Below, one piece after another: positions 49,677 through 63,509 of a DNA stretch of 64,000 bases. This DNA comes from Rhabditoides inermis. Lineage: Eukaryota > Nematoda > Chromadorea > Rhabditida > Rhabditidae. The notes beneath the pieces were generated by a model. It made no database searches. It was not told the DNA's origin and saw only the letters and a list, made by a program, of their open reading frames with translations. The stretch lies in assembly GCA_963966185.1 (NCBI GenBank), contig CAWZYM010000151.1:1311501-1375500 (forward strand), read 5' to 3'. The position numbers were made by a program, and so were the translations under genes. Position 1 is the first letter of the stretch; every line of letters starts with the position of its first letter.

Positions 49677-50243
49677 ATTGTATAGTGAGTTAGTGTTTGT
49701 ACATATATGCGGTAGGCTTCCAGTATTTTGTGTGTCAAAGTAGTTTGTTGTGTAAAAATGTCTTCCATAGATTCATATAAAATTAATTCATCGTCACAAA
49801 TTCAGCGTTATCATATAAAATCGCCACCGTTTCTCATACCAGTGGATCACGTAACAACTTATAATACAACTATAACAATTATTCAAACTGCTACAAACAC
49901 ATATCATTTCCATAAGTACTTTCACAAAACAACAAAATGAACCCATCGCTCCTGCTCCATACTCATCTCGCGAGATCCAAACACAACAATCGCACTCAAG
50001 TCACCTGAAAAACAAGTAAGAAATGCATAATTGCACCCAATTGCTGCCAATTCATTTCCAAGTGTCATCCCAAAAAAAAGGTGATAGAAAAGTTTCTGAT
50101 TTCTGAATGTATTCCTAGGCGGTCGATCGAACCGGATTCGCATAGCTATACGTCATTCACTTGCTCTCATCCTCTCATAGATGCAATGTTGAATATTTCC
50201 ATACATTCACTCACATCTCACGCTCCTGATCCTGACTCCTCTT
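49677..50243. other. Convergent 3' region
   Basis: Between the stops of the coiled-coil and PCID2 genes. AT-rich, no gene seen. Confidence 0.5.
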
Positions 50244-52815
50244 CTATGCAATGGTGGACAGGGCGGGGAACGGGTCCTTCTTGGATACGACCAGCATCTG
50301 GTGCTGGTGAGAGATGTAGCCCTTGATCTTCTTCTGAAACACACACACACGCATAGAGCCAACAGGTATATGTTGCCAGTTTTAACGCAAAACTCAATGA
50401 AATGTCAAACAGTCTAACTACGTCAGAAGCCAGAACGGAGAGCGAAACTATCAAAACACATTGGAAATTGAACCATTGTCTATTATCTTTCGCTCTCGCT
50501 CTCTCTCTCTCCCCCCCCCCCTCTCTCTCCCCTCTCTCTCTCCCCGTACCTCCGCGATGAGGTTGGCGACGATGCACTCCAGTTCGTCGTCGTCCATCTC
50601 CTCCACTCCCAGATGGCGGAGGGCGACTGAGAAGGCAGACAGGGGGATCTGGTTGCCGCCGATCAGAAGAGCACTCAAACGAGACAAGGATAGTACAACG
50701 GTTTCGGACTTGCATGAAATGAACACGTAGATTTCAAGAAAATTGGGCCAACAAAACCAACTCACACTTTCTTGAAGAGCGTCCTGCTGGCAATAGCACG
50801 CAGCTTCTCAAGCATCAAGAATATACCGCACTGAAATGGGAAATGGATCTCTTTCCTTTTTCTCCTCTCGTTCTCTCCTGCCTGCCTGCCTACGACCTCT
50901 CTCTTTCCCTCTCCCAAGTTTTATTCCTTCTCACTTCTCACGTCTGACCTTTCTCATCATTCATTATTTCTCTGTCTGTCTCTCACTCCTCCCCCTCCTC
51001 GTCCCCACCTGAATGAAGAAGTGTTCGTGCTTGGAGAGTGCCGCATCCAGCCGTGCGAGGTTGCCTTGCTTCACCGCCTCCACTACCTCAAATCATACAA
51101 TCGGTCCACCTTCTCCCCGCCGCGGACGCACCTCGATGAAGCTCTCTAGCTTGTACTTCTCCATGAGCTGTCTGCTAGGCATGTGCCCGAGAAACATCTT
51201 CACAGGCACCAGGTACACCAGGATCAGCTGCTTGTTCCTCGCGGCGGAGGCGGGGCAGTTGCGGAACGCGTACGACAGGGATCGCTCAGCTGCAAACAAC
51301 AATTCATTTTGGAAAATGTGCAAGACAAAAGATATTGACGATGAAAAGCCGCAAGCGCGGAAATATTACAGGTATAAAAACGAATCGACAAAATTTTTTG
51401 AAATACGGTTCTAGTGTGAAAGGCACTGAACGCACCGAGTGCCAGGTCGCTGTCGAACATGGCCTTCCTGCCGAGGAAGTAGTTGTACGTCACCTTGTCC
51501 GCCATCGAGAACGAGCCGTACAGAGGCCCAGCCTAGAAAAAGAAGACTCATGTCATCCATCTAGCGCTCATCAGCTCATGTAGATAATGTAGAGACGTGT
51601 AACGTTGTATGTAACAACATCTGCCGTCTTCTTTCATCCCCAACTCCCACAGCCCTCATATCTCCCAACCATACTTTTCTGCCTCCTCACTTCTTTCTCC
51701 ACTCCCACCCACCTTGTCCATATTATCAATAGCACGGATTAGAGGCTTCAGAAGATTCAGCTTGTTGATCTGAAAAAAGTCAAATGTTTTACACTACGAC
51801 TCGTTTTGATAATTAGTCCAGAAACTCCGAATCGCACACCAGCTACCGTAATACATTCCGAACACTGATATAAATTCCGAAAGAAACATGCTGGTACCTT
51901 GAAGTAGATGCGGAACAGCTGGTTCGTCATGTTCAGCATCGCAATCTTCTTCGTCGTCGACGGATCAGCGCGGCTGGAAAGGTCCACAGTTTCAACTGGA
52001 GTGAGAATACTTCCCACAAGAATACGTTCTCTCTCTCTCTCTCTTTCTCTCTCTCTATATGTAGTGAGAACTGACATGTCGCTGACGCATGTGCGGTAGC
52101 TCTCCATGATGTGTGAGGCACACTGCTCGTATCGGCTGGCCGCCGCCGCGCCCTCCTCCTCCTCCCGAGACGCCTGCACGTCCGCCTGCAGACAAAGTGT
52201 CCACCCCCTTCTCACACTACTCCCCTCTTCCCTCTCACCATCTTGGCCACCGCACGCAGATCGGTGCAGAACACAAAGAACATGGGCATGAACCAGTTCT
52301 CCTCCTTCCGCTTCTGCAGAACCTCCTTGTTGAACACCGACATCAACTGAAAGCAGATCGATGCATGTTTACTGTCATATAGAAGAGAAATCTCTTGATC
52401 TCACCTGGGTATGTGCAAGGTATGCCTGTTCCATATCGTTTGAAGAGTAGCAGTGGTATAGAACCTGATAATGAAACAATAGGCAAAGTAGCGTCCTCTC
52501 GCCGTACCTGTAGATGGAGACACACGATCTGGTCCAGCTCCTCGTCCTGGATGTAGGGCCGTTCCCGCCGAGAGTAGAAGTTGTTCAACTGAAACAGGCA
52601 GTGAAGTCTCTCTTTCTCATCAATGAAGACAATACAATATAGAGTTCCCTCCGACTCACGTGGAGGAATCCCTTTTGGGCGTGAGGTCCGTTGACCGACA
52701 GCAATTGAGCAGCCTGCTCGGTTGTCTCCCAGTCCTCATCTCGCAACAGATGGCCCACTGCCTTGAAATAATCAGCAGCGCTCTCTATCCGATTCGCCAT
52801 GGCAGATGCGCTCAT
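50244..52815 (-). CDS. PCID2 homologue (TREX-2 subunit, PCI domain)
   Basis: Partner of the GANP/Sac3 mRNA-export complex; acts at the nuclear pore. Exons (minus): 52815-52660, 52588-52508, 52464-52405, 52346-52239, 52185-52076, 51973-51898, 51769-51713, 51532-51436, 51289-51132, 51086-51009, 50830-50766, 50673-50550, 50333-50244; 419 residues against about 400 in animals. The conserved series is clear: [71 protein letters not shown], and the C-terminal [19 protein letters not shown], which closes the PCI/winged-helix part. At 50766 the GTGAGT donor restores phase. The ATG lies about 250 bases after the hnRNP stop on the same strand. Confidence 0.9.
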
Positions 52816-53066
52816 CTTTCGCTTCGCCTCAACACCCCAATATGCAAATCACAATAGAACAATGCAAGTCCAGATACCAACGAGGTGCGACAACCCACTT
52901 TCAGCCAATAACATTTCAGATATGTACAATATATTTATTAAACCGACAGTATAAGACAATATAAATAGAATGCCTCACACGAAGGTCATGAAGATCAAAT
53001 AGGAAGATACTACCCACACGCACACAACAATGTATCAACATAACAACGAGACATGGTTCTAGTTCT
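52816..53066 (-). promoter_or_regulatory. Operon-like spacer between hnRNP A1 and PCID2 genes
   Basis: In minus-strand order there is an AATAAA at 52939-52934, then about 100 bases, then GTTGAG about 12 bases before the PCID2 ATG. That is the layout of a nematode polycistronic junction (poly(A) signal, spacer, trans-splice acceptor). No transcript evidence. Confidence 0.4.
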
Positions 53067-54457
<1,391 letters not shown>

Positions 54458-55250
54458 CCTGTCTACTCCTAACTATCGTCAGAAGATGAAGCTTGAAGTA
54501 GAAGTTGACTCCTCTCGTAACCGAACCTCACACTAAGCAACCTATAAATTCTGGCTTAGTAACGCTGACTCCACTAAACGACAACTGGTATCGTAATCCT
54601 GAAAATATGTAACTATAGCGAGCGTACACTGTTTATTCGAATCTACGGACGACTGGCGGCCCTCACATATAGATAGCCTACACCGTAACTCAATACAATA
54701 CAAGTTCGGTTAGTGGATATAATACAGTTTTTTTATAATGAAAAACTCACCTTCTGAAGCAAATCAGAAGATAAACAAAGGTGAAAACGTCGATAAATCG
54801 ATCAAACCGCACACAACGGCAGATCGGAACACAGTGACGCGTAACCGCGACGCGAACCGCAACGCATTTACGATAGGCATCGTGCCAAGACCAGACTAGT
54901 TCTAGCCGCCAGTTCAAACATATAAATACTTGGAAATTGAAGAAAAAAAAACATAAATCGGCTTCACAAACAAAAAGAACGTCAGAATTCAAATTATTTA
55001 TATAAAACTCACTTCTCACTAACTCAATTAATCATTATCACTATCACATCACTACAAGTACGCCTTGATATCGGGGTAAGTTCCGGAGGATAAAATCTGA
55101 AGAACAACCTCACACACAAAATATTCCCGTTCACACAACTCCAATTGGTTATTATGGGTGTTAGACAACAGTTCGATATATCACAGAGAAATTGCATTTT
55201 AAAACTTAACGTCATTTAAATGGTATTTGGACTATCCAAGCTATGTTCAT
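54458..55250. other. Upstream region of the hnRNP gene
   Basis: No coding exon is supported. It may hold the promoter and a 5' untranslated exon. Confidence 0.4.
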
Positions 55251-57468
55251 CTACGAGTGGGAGAGGATCATCCAGGAGATGACGAAATAGAATAGGAAGA
55301 TAGGGTAGATGACGAGCAGACGACGCTTCTCCGACGGCTGACATCCAGCCAGGAAACCCATCGCAGCTACAATCAATTCATGAGCCAATCGCTATGGAAT
55401 TACTCATTCACTGAGATCGATCATTATTTAATCGATACTCACCAATGGTAGACCAGACGAATCCAGCCGAAGTGGCTATGAGTCTCAGCACGAACCAGAA
55501 CTTGCTCGTGCCAGTGAGAATGAACTGAAATCAAACGAGTGATACAATCATCTTCAAGGATAAAGAAAATACAGTAGTAGCAAATTGGAAAACGGTATAC
55601 GGTAACCTACAGTACCTTACACGCGACGGAAGCCATCGCGGGCGGAAGAAGACAGTAGCCTATCACGCACAGCGATTGGAAGAACGAGCTGGAATAGTTT
55701 AAAGATATGTGATGAGGACAACTTCACTCCAAAAACTTTGATTGTATTCTAATATGACCACCCACATCTGTCCTCCGAGCAGCTTGATGTTGAGGGTGAC
55801 GATGCAAGATCCAAAGAAGGTGAGTGAGAAGACCTGAGTGAACTCGGGAGATGTCATGCCGTCGCCTCCAGACTGCAGGATTCTACAATGCATAAGATGA
55901 GAGGAGAGGAGAGAGGAGAGAGGAGAGAGGAGAGAGGAGAGAGGAGAGAGGAGAGAGGAGAGAGGAGAGAGGAGAGAGGAGAGAGGAGAGAGGAGAGAGG
56001 AGAGAGTAGAGAGTAGAGAGTAGAGAGTAGAGAGTAGAGAGAGTAGAGAGTAGAGAGGAGAGAGTAGAGAGTAGAGAGTAGAGAGTAGAGAGTAGAGAGT
56101 AGAGAGTAGAGAGTAGAGAGTAGAGAGAGTAGAGAGGAGAGAGGAGAGAGGAGAGAGGAGTGAGAAGTAAGGAGTGAGGGGAGAGAAGTGAGGGGAGAAA
56201 AAAGAGCGGATATCAAAGTCCAAGTCCCAAGAAGGACATCGAGACGGGAAGACAGTTTTTAGAAATCAAAATCGATTGTGATGACTGACAGGGCGAGTGC
56301 GACGCAGATGAACAGCGGTCCCCACAGATCCCAGTCCTTGAGCAGCTGTTGTCTGTCCGCCGACGGGAAGATGACGTGCCCGAACTTCGAGCCAACAGTG
56401 ATAAGATCGCGCTTCTGAAGAAAAGCGCTGTCAGACACAGACACAGAACACTAACACTAGTGCAAAAATGCAATATCACAAGTTATAACTCTCCCTCCCT
56501 CTCCTCCTCTTCTCGCTCTCTCTCTTCCTCCCCCTCTCTCTCCACTCACCACCGTGTCCCAGACTGGCTCGTCGAGTGTGTCCAGTTCGGCGTCGAGGTC
56601 CACCTCCTGCATGGGTCCTCTCCTCGCCGGCCGCGGCTGCGCAGCCATACCTCAACAACAGCCATCGCCTTTGTGTTTCATCTTGTTGTATTCATGATAT
56701 CGGCAGTAAATCAATCAATCAATAATGTCCAGCCAACGACTCGTGTGCAACGCGTTTTCTTGTTTCAGGCAGAACCACAGATCATGTGTTTTTTCTTCAA
56801 TTAACTAAGCAACTACGCATGTTGTATTTAGTATTTTGCACTATAAAAATGTAATCACTATCATATAATGATGAAGTGATTCAATCAATCCGTCAATCAC
56901 AACACGAAGCGCATGACTCACCTCCGATGGTGCCGCTGAGCTCGGCGCGTTCCCGTCGCGCCTCCTCCTTCGCAGCAATCTCCTTCTCCAGCTGCAATCA
57001 ATCGATCAATCAATCAATCAATAAAACCGTAGTATAAACACTAAAAATGATTATCAATCAAACAAATGATAATAATAGCACATACCATGTCGATGTCGAC
57101 GGCGGCGCTGCCGAAGTGTGCCATTTCTCCGTCCGGCGAGTGTCCCAGCAAGTCACCAAAACTATGCAAGCGCGGCTGCTCTGATCCCTATGATGACATG
57201 AATATGCAAATGTAAACCGTTCGAAGTGCACACCCGCCACCACCACCCACGATCCCGATTCGCGAAAGGTCGGTTGATTAGATCAGTGAAATCACGTGTT
57301 AGTCTGGGAAATGGGAAGAAGAAACACCAAACCAAGTCAAGGAATGGTATGAATCACACGCAAGCGAAAGGGAACATCCAGCAAAGCAAGCAGGAAAGGG
57401 GCGAAGCGTGCGGACGAATATCGAGATTATACCTCTAGCTGTATCAACGAATCGTTGGCGGATGACAT
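55251..57468 (-). CDS. YIPF6 homologue (Yip1-domain Golgi membrane protein)
   Basis: Multi-pass Golgi/ER membrane protein that works with Rab trafficking. Exons (minus): 57468-57433, 57187-57086, 56991-56922, 56650-56550, 56414-56290, 55882-55766, 55688-55616, 55524-55443, 55366-55251; 273 residues. Family landmarks: TLDEPVWDTVKRDL, LLKDWDLWGPLFICVALAL, VTLNIKLLGGQ, SFFQSLCVIGYCLLPP and the final YPIFLFYFVISWMIL. At least four membrane segments. The first three exons encode a cytosolic N-terminus with an alanine- and glutamate-rich helix (ELEKEIAAKEEARRERAEL). Donor 56290 (GTCAGT) is set by phase. The intron 55883-56289 is mostly a heptamer minisatellite. Confidence 0.9.
55893..56158. repeat. 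Heptamer minisatellite (GAGAGGA/GAGAGTA)n
   Basis: Two block types alternate: about 13 copies of GAGAGGA, then mainly GAGAGTA with a few returns to GAGAGGA and occasional unit slips. Fills most of a YIPF6 intron. Confidence 0.9.
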
Positions 57469-57718
57469 ACAATGAGCAGCGCCCGATCCGCCCGCTACAA
57501 CAAACCGCTCGACAAATGAAAAAGAACCAAAAGAAACGCAAAAATCGCCGGAGAAAATCGATAACAGCTGAAAATGACACGTTGTTGTGCGCGCACGCAG
57601 CGGTGCTAATACACACATGAATGCGGAGTGAGATGGAGAAGGGGAGGAGAGTTTCAGTCATATTTAATTCGTTTATTTCGCACAAAACATCACTAATAAG
57701 TCAAACATCTTTATCGGT

Positions 57719-59306
57719 TTATGAAAAATTCATGTCTTTGGGGTACATGTCGTCTTCCGGCATCATCACTTCGGGCAGTTCGATGGTGAGGTTGTGGCCC
57801 ATCATTCCAGAGGAACGAGGAGGGCAGAGACAGTAGAATTTGTCGTGACCTTAAATCATAGCACTGTTTTATTGTCAAAGAGTCAATAACTAACCAGTGA
57901 GCCCTGCCGGTCCAGCCTCTCCCTCGTTTCCATCGTCTCCCGGTGCTCCCGGAGCACCCGGATTGCCAGGCGCACCGCTCTTCCAACCCTAATCATTGAT
58001 TTGTGATTGATATGTATTGTTTTCACCTACCTTGAGTCCCGGTTCTCCGGGTGTGCCCGGCGGTCCCTCCACTCCCCGCTCTCCCGGTATTCCTGGCTCG
58101 CCCTTCTCACCGGGATCTCTTCCACCTATCGACATGCTCTGCCTATCTGACACTTTTCTCCACCCACCTTCTCGCAATCTTCCCGGGCTCTCCGGGCGCG
58201 CCGGGAGGTCCCTTGACTCCATCCTTTCCAGGCTCTCCCACCTTTCCCTTCTTTCCTGGCTTCGGAATGTAGACTCCCGGCTCTCCAGGGGATCCGGCCG
58301 GCCCGGGAGAACCTTTCGGACCTGAACGAAACATATATAAAACATGCTTTATTTTCATCTACTTTGAATGGAAACAGACATAATTGATTATTCATTTTTC
58401 ACATTCATACATACACCGGCAGTGAAACTGCTAGTTCGCCTTCTGCTTCTTCCCTCCCCTCACCCTTGTCTCCAGGCGGTCCGGCCTCTCCCATCGGGCA
58501 CTCCACACACTTCACCTGGGCTGATGTGGTCATTCCGTTTGTACCCGGCACACCAGGAAGACCCGGTACTGGAATGATTATGAGACTGATATCATTATTG
58601 GTAGACGAAAAGCGAAGGTGAAGAAAAAGAAAGAATTTGAGAGAAATGGCGGAGGGAATGGAGAGGGGAAAGAATATAGCTCACCCCCATCTGGCGCATC
58701 TACTCCAGGGGGTCCGGGAGGGCCGGGCGGACACGCCAGATCCACACGCAGGGGACACTGCTTCCTGAAACGAGTGCGATTTCATGTTTCACATTTTTCT
58801 CAAAGATCCTCGCTGTGCTCATTGTATGCATCAGTTCAATCAAAAGCAAAATACAAAAAGATAAGGAGTGGTCTTCTTAAAGGGAGTGTACACTCTGAAT
58901 TCCGAAGTTGAGTTAGCACCGGGATGTAAAAATATGTTGAAAACGACTCAGTTTTGTCAATACAACTATTTGCTGAAAATGTCTGCAAGTTGGTGAAAAT
59001 TGAGCGCAAAATGTATCAAAATGCAGAAATTGGTGCCAATTGGTGCCAATTTTCAATGTTCAACAGAATTTTTCACCGACTTATAGGTGTCTCCGACACA
59101 TAGTTGCATTGTCAAAAGTACATCATTTTCAACATATTTTCACATCCCGTTTCTAACTCAACTTCGAAATTCAGAGTGTACACTCCCTTTAATCCACCTC
59201 TGTCTATTGTCGAGCAGCTGTTCTGTGTCAGTGAACACGTCCCTCCCGCCGCCGGTGCGGTACACTGACGGAGTGCCGTGCACGCGCGACTTCTTTCCTG
59301 CGACTA

Positions 59307-59362
<56 letters not shown>

Positions 59363-59614
59363 ACTCTCTCACCCTTCCTCCTGCCTCCTCCCAGCCGTAC
59401 AGTGTTCACGTATCCCTCCGATCTCCTCACCCTTCCCATGTACATCAGATCATCCCACAGGAGATCCGTCTGGCTCTGTGATTAAAACCCCTTTTATCGA
59501 TCGCTACCAGATCAATACCTTGAATTCGGAAATATCTCCGAAGACTTCATCCTCGAGAGAAGAGAGGTCGGATTCGATAATGGAAAAGAGTGTACCGATC
59601 TGAAGAGAGAATAT

Positions 59615-59657
<43 letters not shown>

Positions 59658-59753
59658 GAGAGAGAAGGGAGAGAGACTCACCAGCACAACTGCAACAACG
59701 GAGCATGCTACAGCTCCTACGAACAGTCTTTCCGACGTCTTGTTGTCGTTCAT
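57719..59753 (-). CDS. Cuticle collagen
   Basis: Exons (minus): 59753-59682, 59599-59519, 59469-59373, 59297-59198, 58764-58685, 58568-58464, 58321-58168, 58118-58031, 57988-57895, 57849-57719; 333 residues. The short cytosolic N-terminus and single membrane segment ([17 protein letters not shown]) match the nematode cuticle collagen N-domain. A basic stretch near residue 80 (RRKGKKSR) may be a processing site. Gly-X-Y blocks follow, interrupted by Cys pairs ([22 protein letters not shown]), then [29 protein letters not shown] and [13 protein letters not shown], and a non-collagen tail with YCLCPP. The 58168/58118 junction is uncertain: only an AAG acceptor keeps frame, giving a break in Gly-X-Y. 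A TTAA element sits in the intron after 59198. Confidence 0.85.
58881..59188. mobile_element. TTAA-flanked MITE, family 4 (AGGGAGTGTACACTC ends)
   Basis: Inverted repeats of about 45 bases starting AGGGAGTGTACACTCTGAAT at both ends, flanked by TTAA at 58877-58880 and 59189-59192. 308 bp, AT-rich middle, no ORF. In a collagen intron. Confidence 0.85.
59311..59365. repeat. (CT)n tract in a collagen intron
   Basis: A GA tract on the gene's own strand, beginning right after the donor GTGAGA at 59372. A second one in the first intron lies at 59613-59650. Confidence 0.85.
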
Positions 59754-60471
59754 CACAGACTCCTGACAATTTTTTTCTATAAGTGCACGTGCCAATATGA
59801 ATGATTGATATGAAATACCTGCTCGCTGCGTAGTGCGAGATGGGGAAAGTGTTTGCAATAGGATTCTTTCCGGAGCAACATTCACGGAGAGAACATCAAT
59901 TATTCGATGGAATATCAGCTACGAGCATCTCTTGTTGTTCCGCCTTTCCCGAATCGACTTTGCGGATCTGACCAGATCTCGCGAGATTTGCGGATTGCAA
60001 CTATGAAGAATCTTGTAAATGGAAACCTTTGTAGTTCATTCAGGGTTTATGAATTATGTCGGAAACAGAAATGATCTCCATATCCATCAACACATTTCCA
60101 TCGCCATTTGTCCCTCATAAGTGGCACGAAGACGAAAACCATGTGATTAATACATGATGATACATTTCAGCCTGTTTCTAGCGACGTGTAAACACTCTCG
60201 CGACCTTTCACCACCCTCCACACGGGTTGCCTATCTAAAACGAGTGAGTGCGATCCAAGGACACAGATTCATCCACTAATGCAAACAAACAAAACCCGCA
60301 TTCGCTCTCTCATCCACTATCCATATCCACACAATGCGCGCATCCTTGAACCATCCCATCCCCCCACTTCCGGTAGTGAGTAGTGAGTGAGTGAGTGTAG
60401 TAGTCTCACCTCCTCTCACCCCACGCCCTCTCTCCACCATCTGAAACACATTCCACTTCCCGGTTCTTGCC
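59754..60471. other. Divergent intergenic region
   Basis: Between the collagen and Cys-rich gene starts; presumably both promoters. No gene seen. Confidence 0.5.
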
Positions 60472-62233
60472 ATGATACTACTTCTGCTACTATCACTGGT
60501 CGTCAATATACAGGTAACAGTAGTGACGTCACTAGTCAATGAATCCATGCAATCACTCAATGTTGTAGTCGCGGATTCTCATTGCTGATTTTCTAGAACC
60601 ATAGCATCTGCAGCCACTCCATTATCATTGTTCACAGGCATTTCATGTGTAGCGGTGATGTAATCGAGCAATGAATCAATCATTTATCCAGAGTCGCTAT
60701 ACTACCCTGACTATACAACAAGTGGTGTAATACATACGATTCAGTCGCAAGCGCAGTACTACTGCGCGGACCAGCTGCAGCGATGCGCGGTGGCGACTTC
60801 CCTCCTGGAACGGGAGATCATCAAGATTCAGACGGCTGCCTTCGAGTCCTGCGTGCGCCGACCCAGGTGACGATAAATCGATAAATCGATAATCAAAAAA
60901 AATTGTCAGGATTTTATGTGATTCATGTATTAATAAATAAATAAAACCATATCAGTTTATCATCATTTCAGCTGCAAGCAGGAGCGAACCATCTTCGACA
61001 GCTGCTACAGTGACGCGATCCGCGCCACCAGAGCGCCCTTCACGAACGATGAGGGTGGGTGGACAAGGGAAAACAAGCGTATGGGTATGGATAGATGTAT
61101 AACTAATTTGGATACCACAATAGCAGAAAGCAGAGAAATCGTTTTAATAAGCTCATTATTCAGATCTATTGGGTTTCATATAAATTTCTTTTAGTATTCA
61201 ATCATCAGTAATAGTACACTTGCGAATTGATATTACTGTCCAAATATCCCATCTCTGCCCCTCGAAAAAAAAACACCTTACATGACGCTTCCATGTTTCA
61301 CGCGTCCACTTTCTACCCCCCACGACTTCACTACTCCATCATGCCTCCCTGTTCCAGCCCCGGAGCTGTTCATGGCAGCTGCGGGGGACTACCGGCTGAA
61401 GCTGGACAGATGCTTCGCCGCGTCGCCCATGCCTCCCAGGGGACACAAGACGAGGGAAGATGGTGGGAATTCGAAAGCAAAAAAAAAACCAACAACAACA
61501 ACAACAACAATGTGACCGAATATGATGTGTTTGTAAAACACAATCAAGTATCATTAGATTAGTATTATGGATTAGATCAAATGAATTAATATGGCAAGCA
61601 TACTTGCAGAGGACACGATCTACACGCGCGCTCTTCTGTCGACGGACCTGTCTGACCAGCTGTGGGGCCTGCCCCCTCCGCCCTCCAACCACGAAGACCC
61701 CATCACAGTGTGCAGGGGAGAGAAGGTGATTGTGAGTGGATGAACTCCTTGTCCACAGTCCATTTCCAGGACACCACGTCTCGCATTTTCGGCGGCGGAA
61801 TCAGTAGGATCTCGGATTCCATTGACCCCGCACGGTTAGTGAAACTTATTCCTGCCGTACGCTCACAGTTGGGGAGTGGAACAGATGCCAAATGCGGTCA
61901 CAATACTCCTTTCAGTTCGAACCTGACCACCTCTTGTCTCATCGGTTCATCTGAGATGGAGTGCTATCGGGGCAGTCTGGCTGGCGATGTCAACCTGCAG
62001 AGACTCATATTCAACAGGGACTACACTATGAGAGCCTGCCTACAGAGGTATTCATATAGAAATAGAACACTATATCATTCGCCGTTCTGATTGATGCATT
62101 CGTGATACAATGTGACACATAATAATACATTTTTATTTGTTCAAAACACAGTATGATGGAGAATTATATAGCAATAGCAACGAGATCTAATGAAGCAACA
62201 ATTACATCATCGATATGGACTGAATGGAAATAA
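60472..62233 (+). CDS. Secreted Cys-rich protein, unknown family
   Basis: Exons: 60472-60513, 60745-60866, 60972-61054, 61358-61462, 61610-61731, 61770-61834, 61916-62047, 62152-62233; 250 residues, all phases consistent. Signal peptide MILLLLLSLVVNIQSQAQ. About ten cysteines are spread along the mature chain (YYCAD, QRCAV, ESCVR, SCKQE, DSCYS, DRCFA, TVCRG, TSCLI, MECYR, RACLQ), so five disulfides are possible. The spacing C-x6-C-x23-C recalls short helical Cys repeats of nematode secreted proteins, but I cannot assign a family. There is no lectin or protease motif. Confidence 0.6.
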
Positions 62234-62325
62234 TGTTCTCGACTGTCTTTCTATGGCAAGGAAACATGATCGAGTTGATTACTTCTCTTCTCAAATTTCT
62301 GAAATTATGTGTATACACACCATTT

Positions 62326-63509
62326 TTAGGATACATACTTGTTGAATGAGACATAGAGCAGCGGGTGTAAAAACAAATACACTATAGCTTTGGAATTTAG
62401 AAAGAAATTTGTGTACGTATAGTTTTCATAGCTGTCATGTAGATCAAAGAAAGGTGTAAAATATAAATACGATGAAGTCAGTTTATAAATCACTATCACC
62501 AGTATCTAAAATAACAACATAATTTTTTTTTGAAATTCAACGCACTTGTAATGTGACTATAAAATCCGAACCACCTCCTATACGTGTTGTTGAGCACTTC
62601 TGAAATGTTTGTTGATAAAAAAATGCGGTAAAGTTTTCTTACATGCTTTGCTATGAACACAATAATAACAACAAAACTAGCAGCTGATAAATACGTAGTA
62701 ATATGGTTAGTATACTTCAAGAGATCGTACATTAAATCAGTACAGTCTGTTTGCAAATCCATTTCCCCGAAACCATAATACCAGTAGTAATCATACAACT
62801 GAAACGATTGTTTTTTTTGTTGAATATGCAAATGTAACATTCACTTTATACGCATAGTTGCAACCCGGTAACAGATGCATAACAAAAAGTAAAACACCGA
62901 ACGAATTGACAATAATGATGTAAACCTGAAAGTTTCTTAAATTTGTTCAAAATTTTTGAAGATTTTTGAAATTCTTACGTTGATAAATCGCAAGTTGAGC
63001 ATATTCGTTATGCGAGATTTACCAAACATAGTTACAATAATCCTTTGTAGACACAAAATGTAAAAGAGAAATGTAGCAGGGTACTTTGTGGCCATGAAAA
63101 CTGCTCCAATTACCTACATTTTGATTTTTTTTTAAATTGAAATCGGAACATAAACTTCTGTACAACTAACTTCTGTACAACGATTTCCACAGAATGTAGA
63201 TGTGAGAACTGTTGACAGACCAGACAAACAATGAATGATCAAATTTGTCAATTGCGCTATTCCAATGAAAAATATCAGTCGAAAAGCAACATTCGTCCAG
63301 CGATTTTTATTTATAAAAATGGTCTAATAGATGTGTGAGTAAAATTTACCAACACATTGACTAACCAGTAGAACCGGAATGTACAACAACATTCCAAATA
63401 CAGATAAGCCAATGTAGACATCGCCATAAAAGTAATGGTGTCGTGGAGGGTTTTCCAGAAAATGTTTATAATATGCGTTATAGTAGAAATTTATAATCGT
63501 TTCGTTCAT
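62326..63509 (-). CDS. Serpentine chemoreceptor, srt-like
   Basis: Exons (minus): 63509-63354, 63323-63171, 63113-62979, 62925-62845, 62798-62643, 62599-62546, 62505-62326; seven exons all in phase 0, 304 residues. The N-terminus has YNAYYKHFLENPP before TM1 (YIGLSVFGMLLYIPVLLV), as in class T receptors. TM2 is NVAFRLIFFIGIAQLTNLII; the TM3 end reads LCLQRIIVTMFG where rhodopsin-like receptors have DRY. TM7 ends in FLHPLLYVSFNKY, close to NPxxY. Class T is preferred over class X on the TM1 motif. The first donor (GTTGGT) is weak but is the only one that keeps frame. Confidence 0.75.

Noticed and set aside
55699..56223. 174-codon Ser/Leu/Tyr frame at the heptamer repeat
   Set aside because: Translation of an intronic minisatellite joined to a YIPF6 exon; phase requires the intron to be removed.
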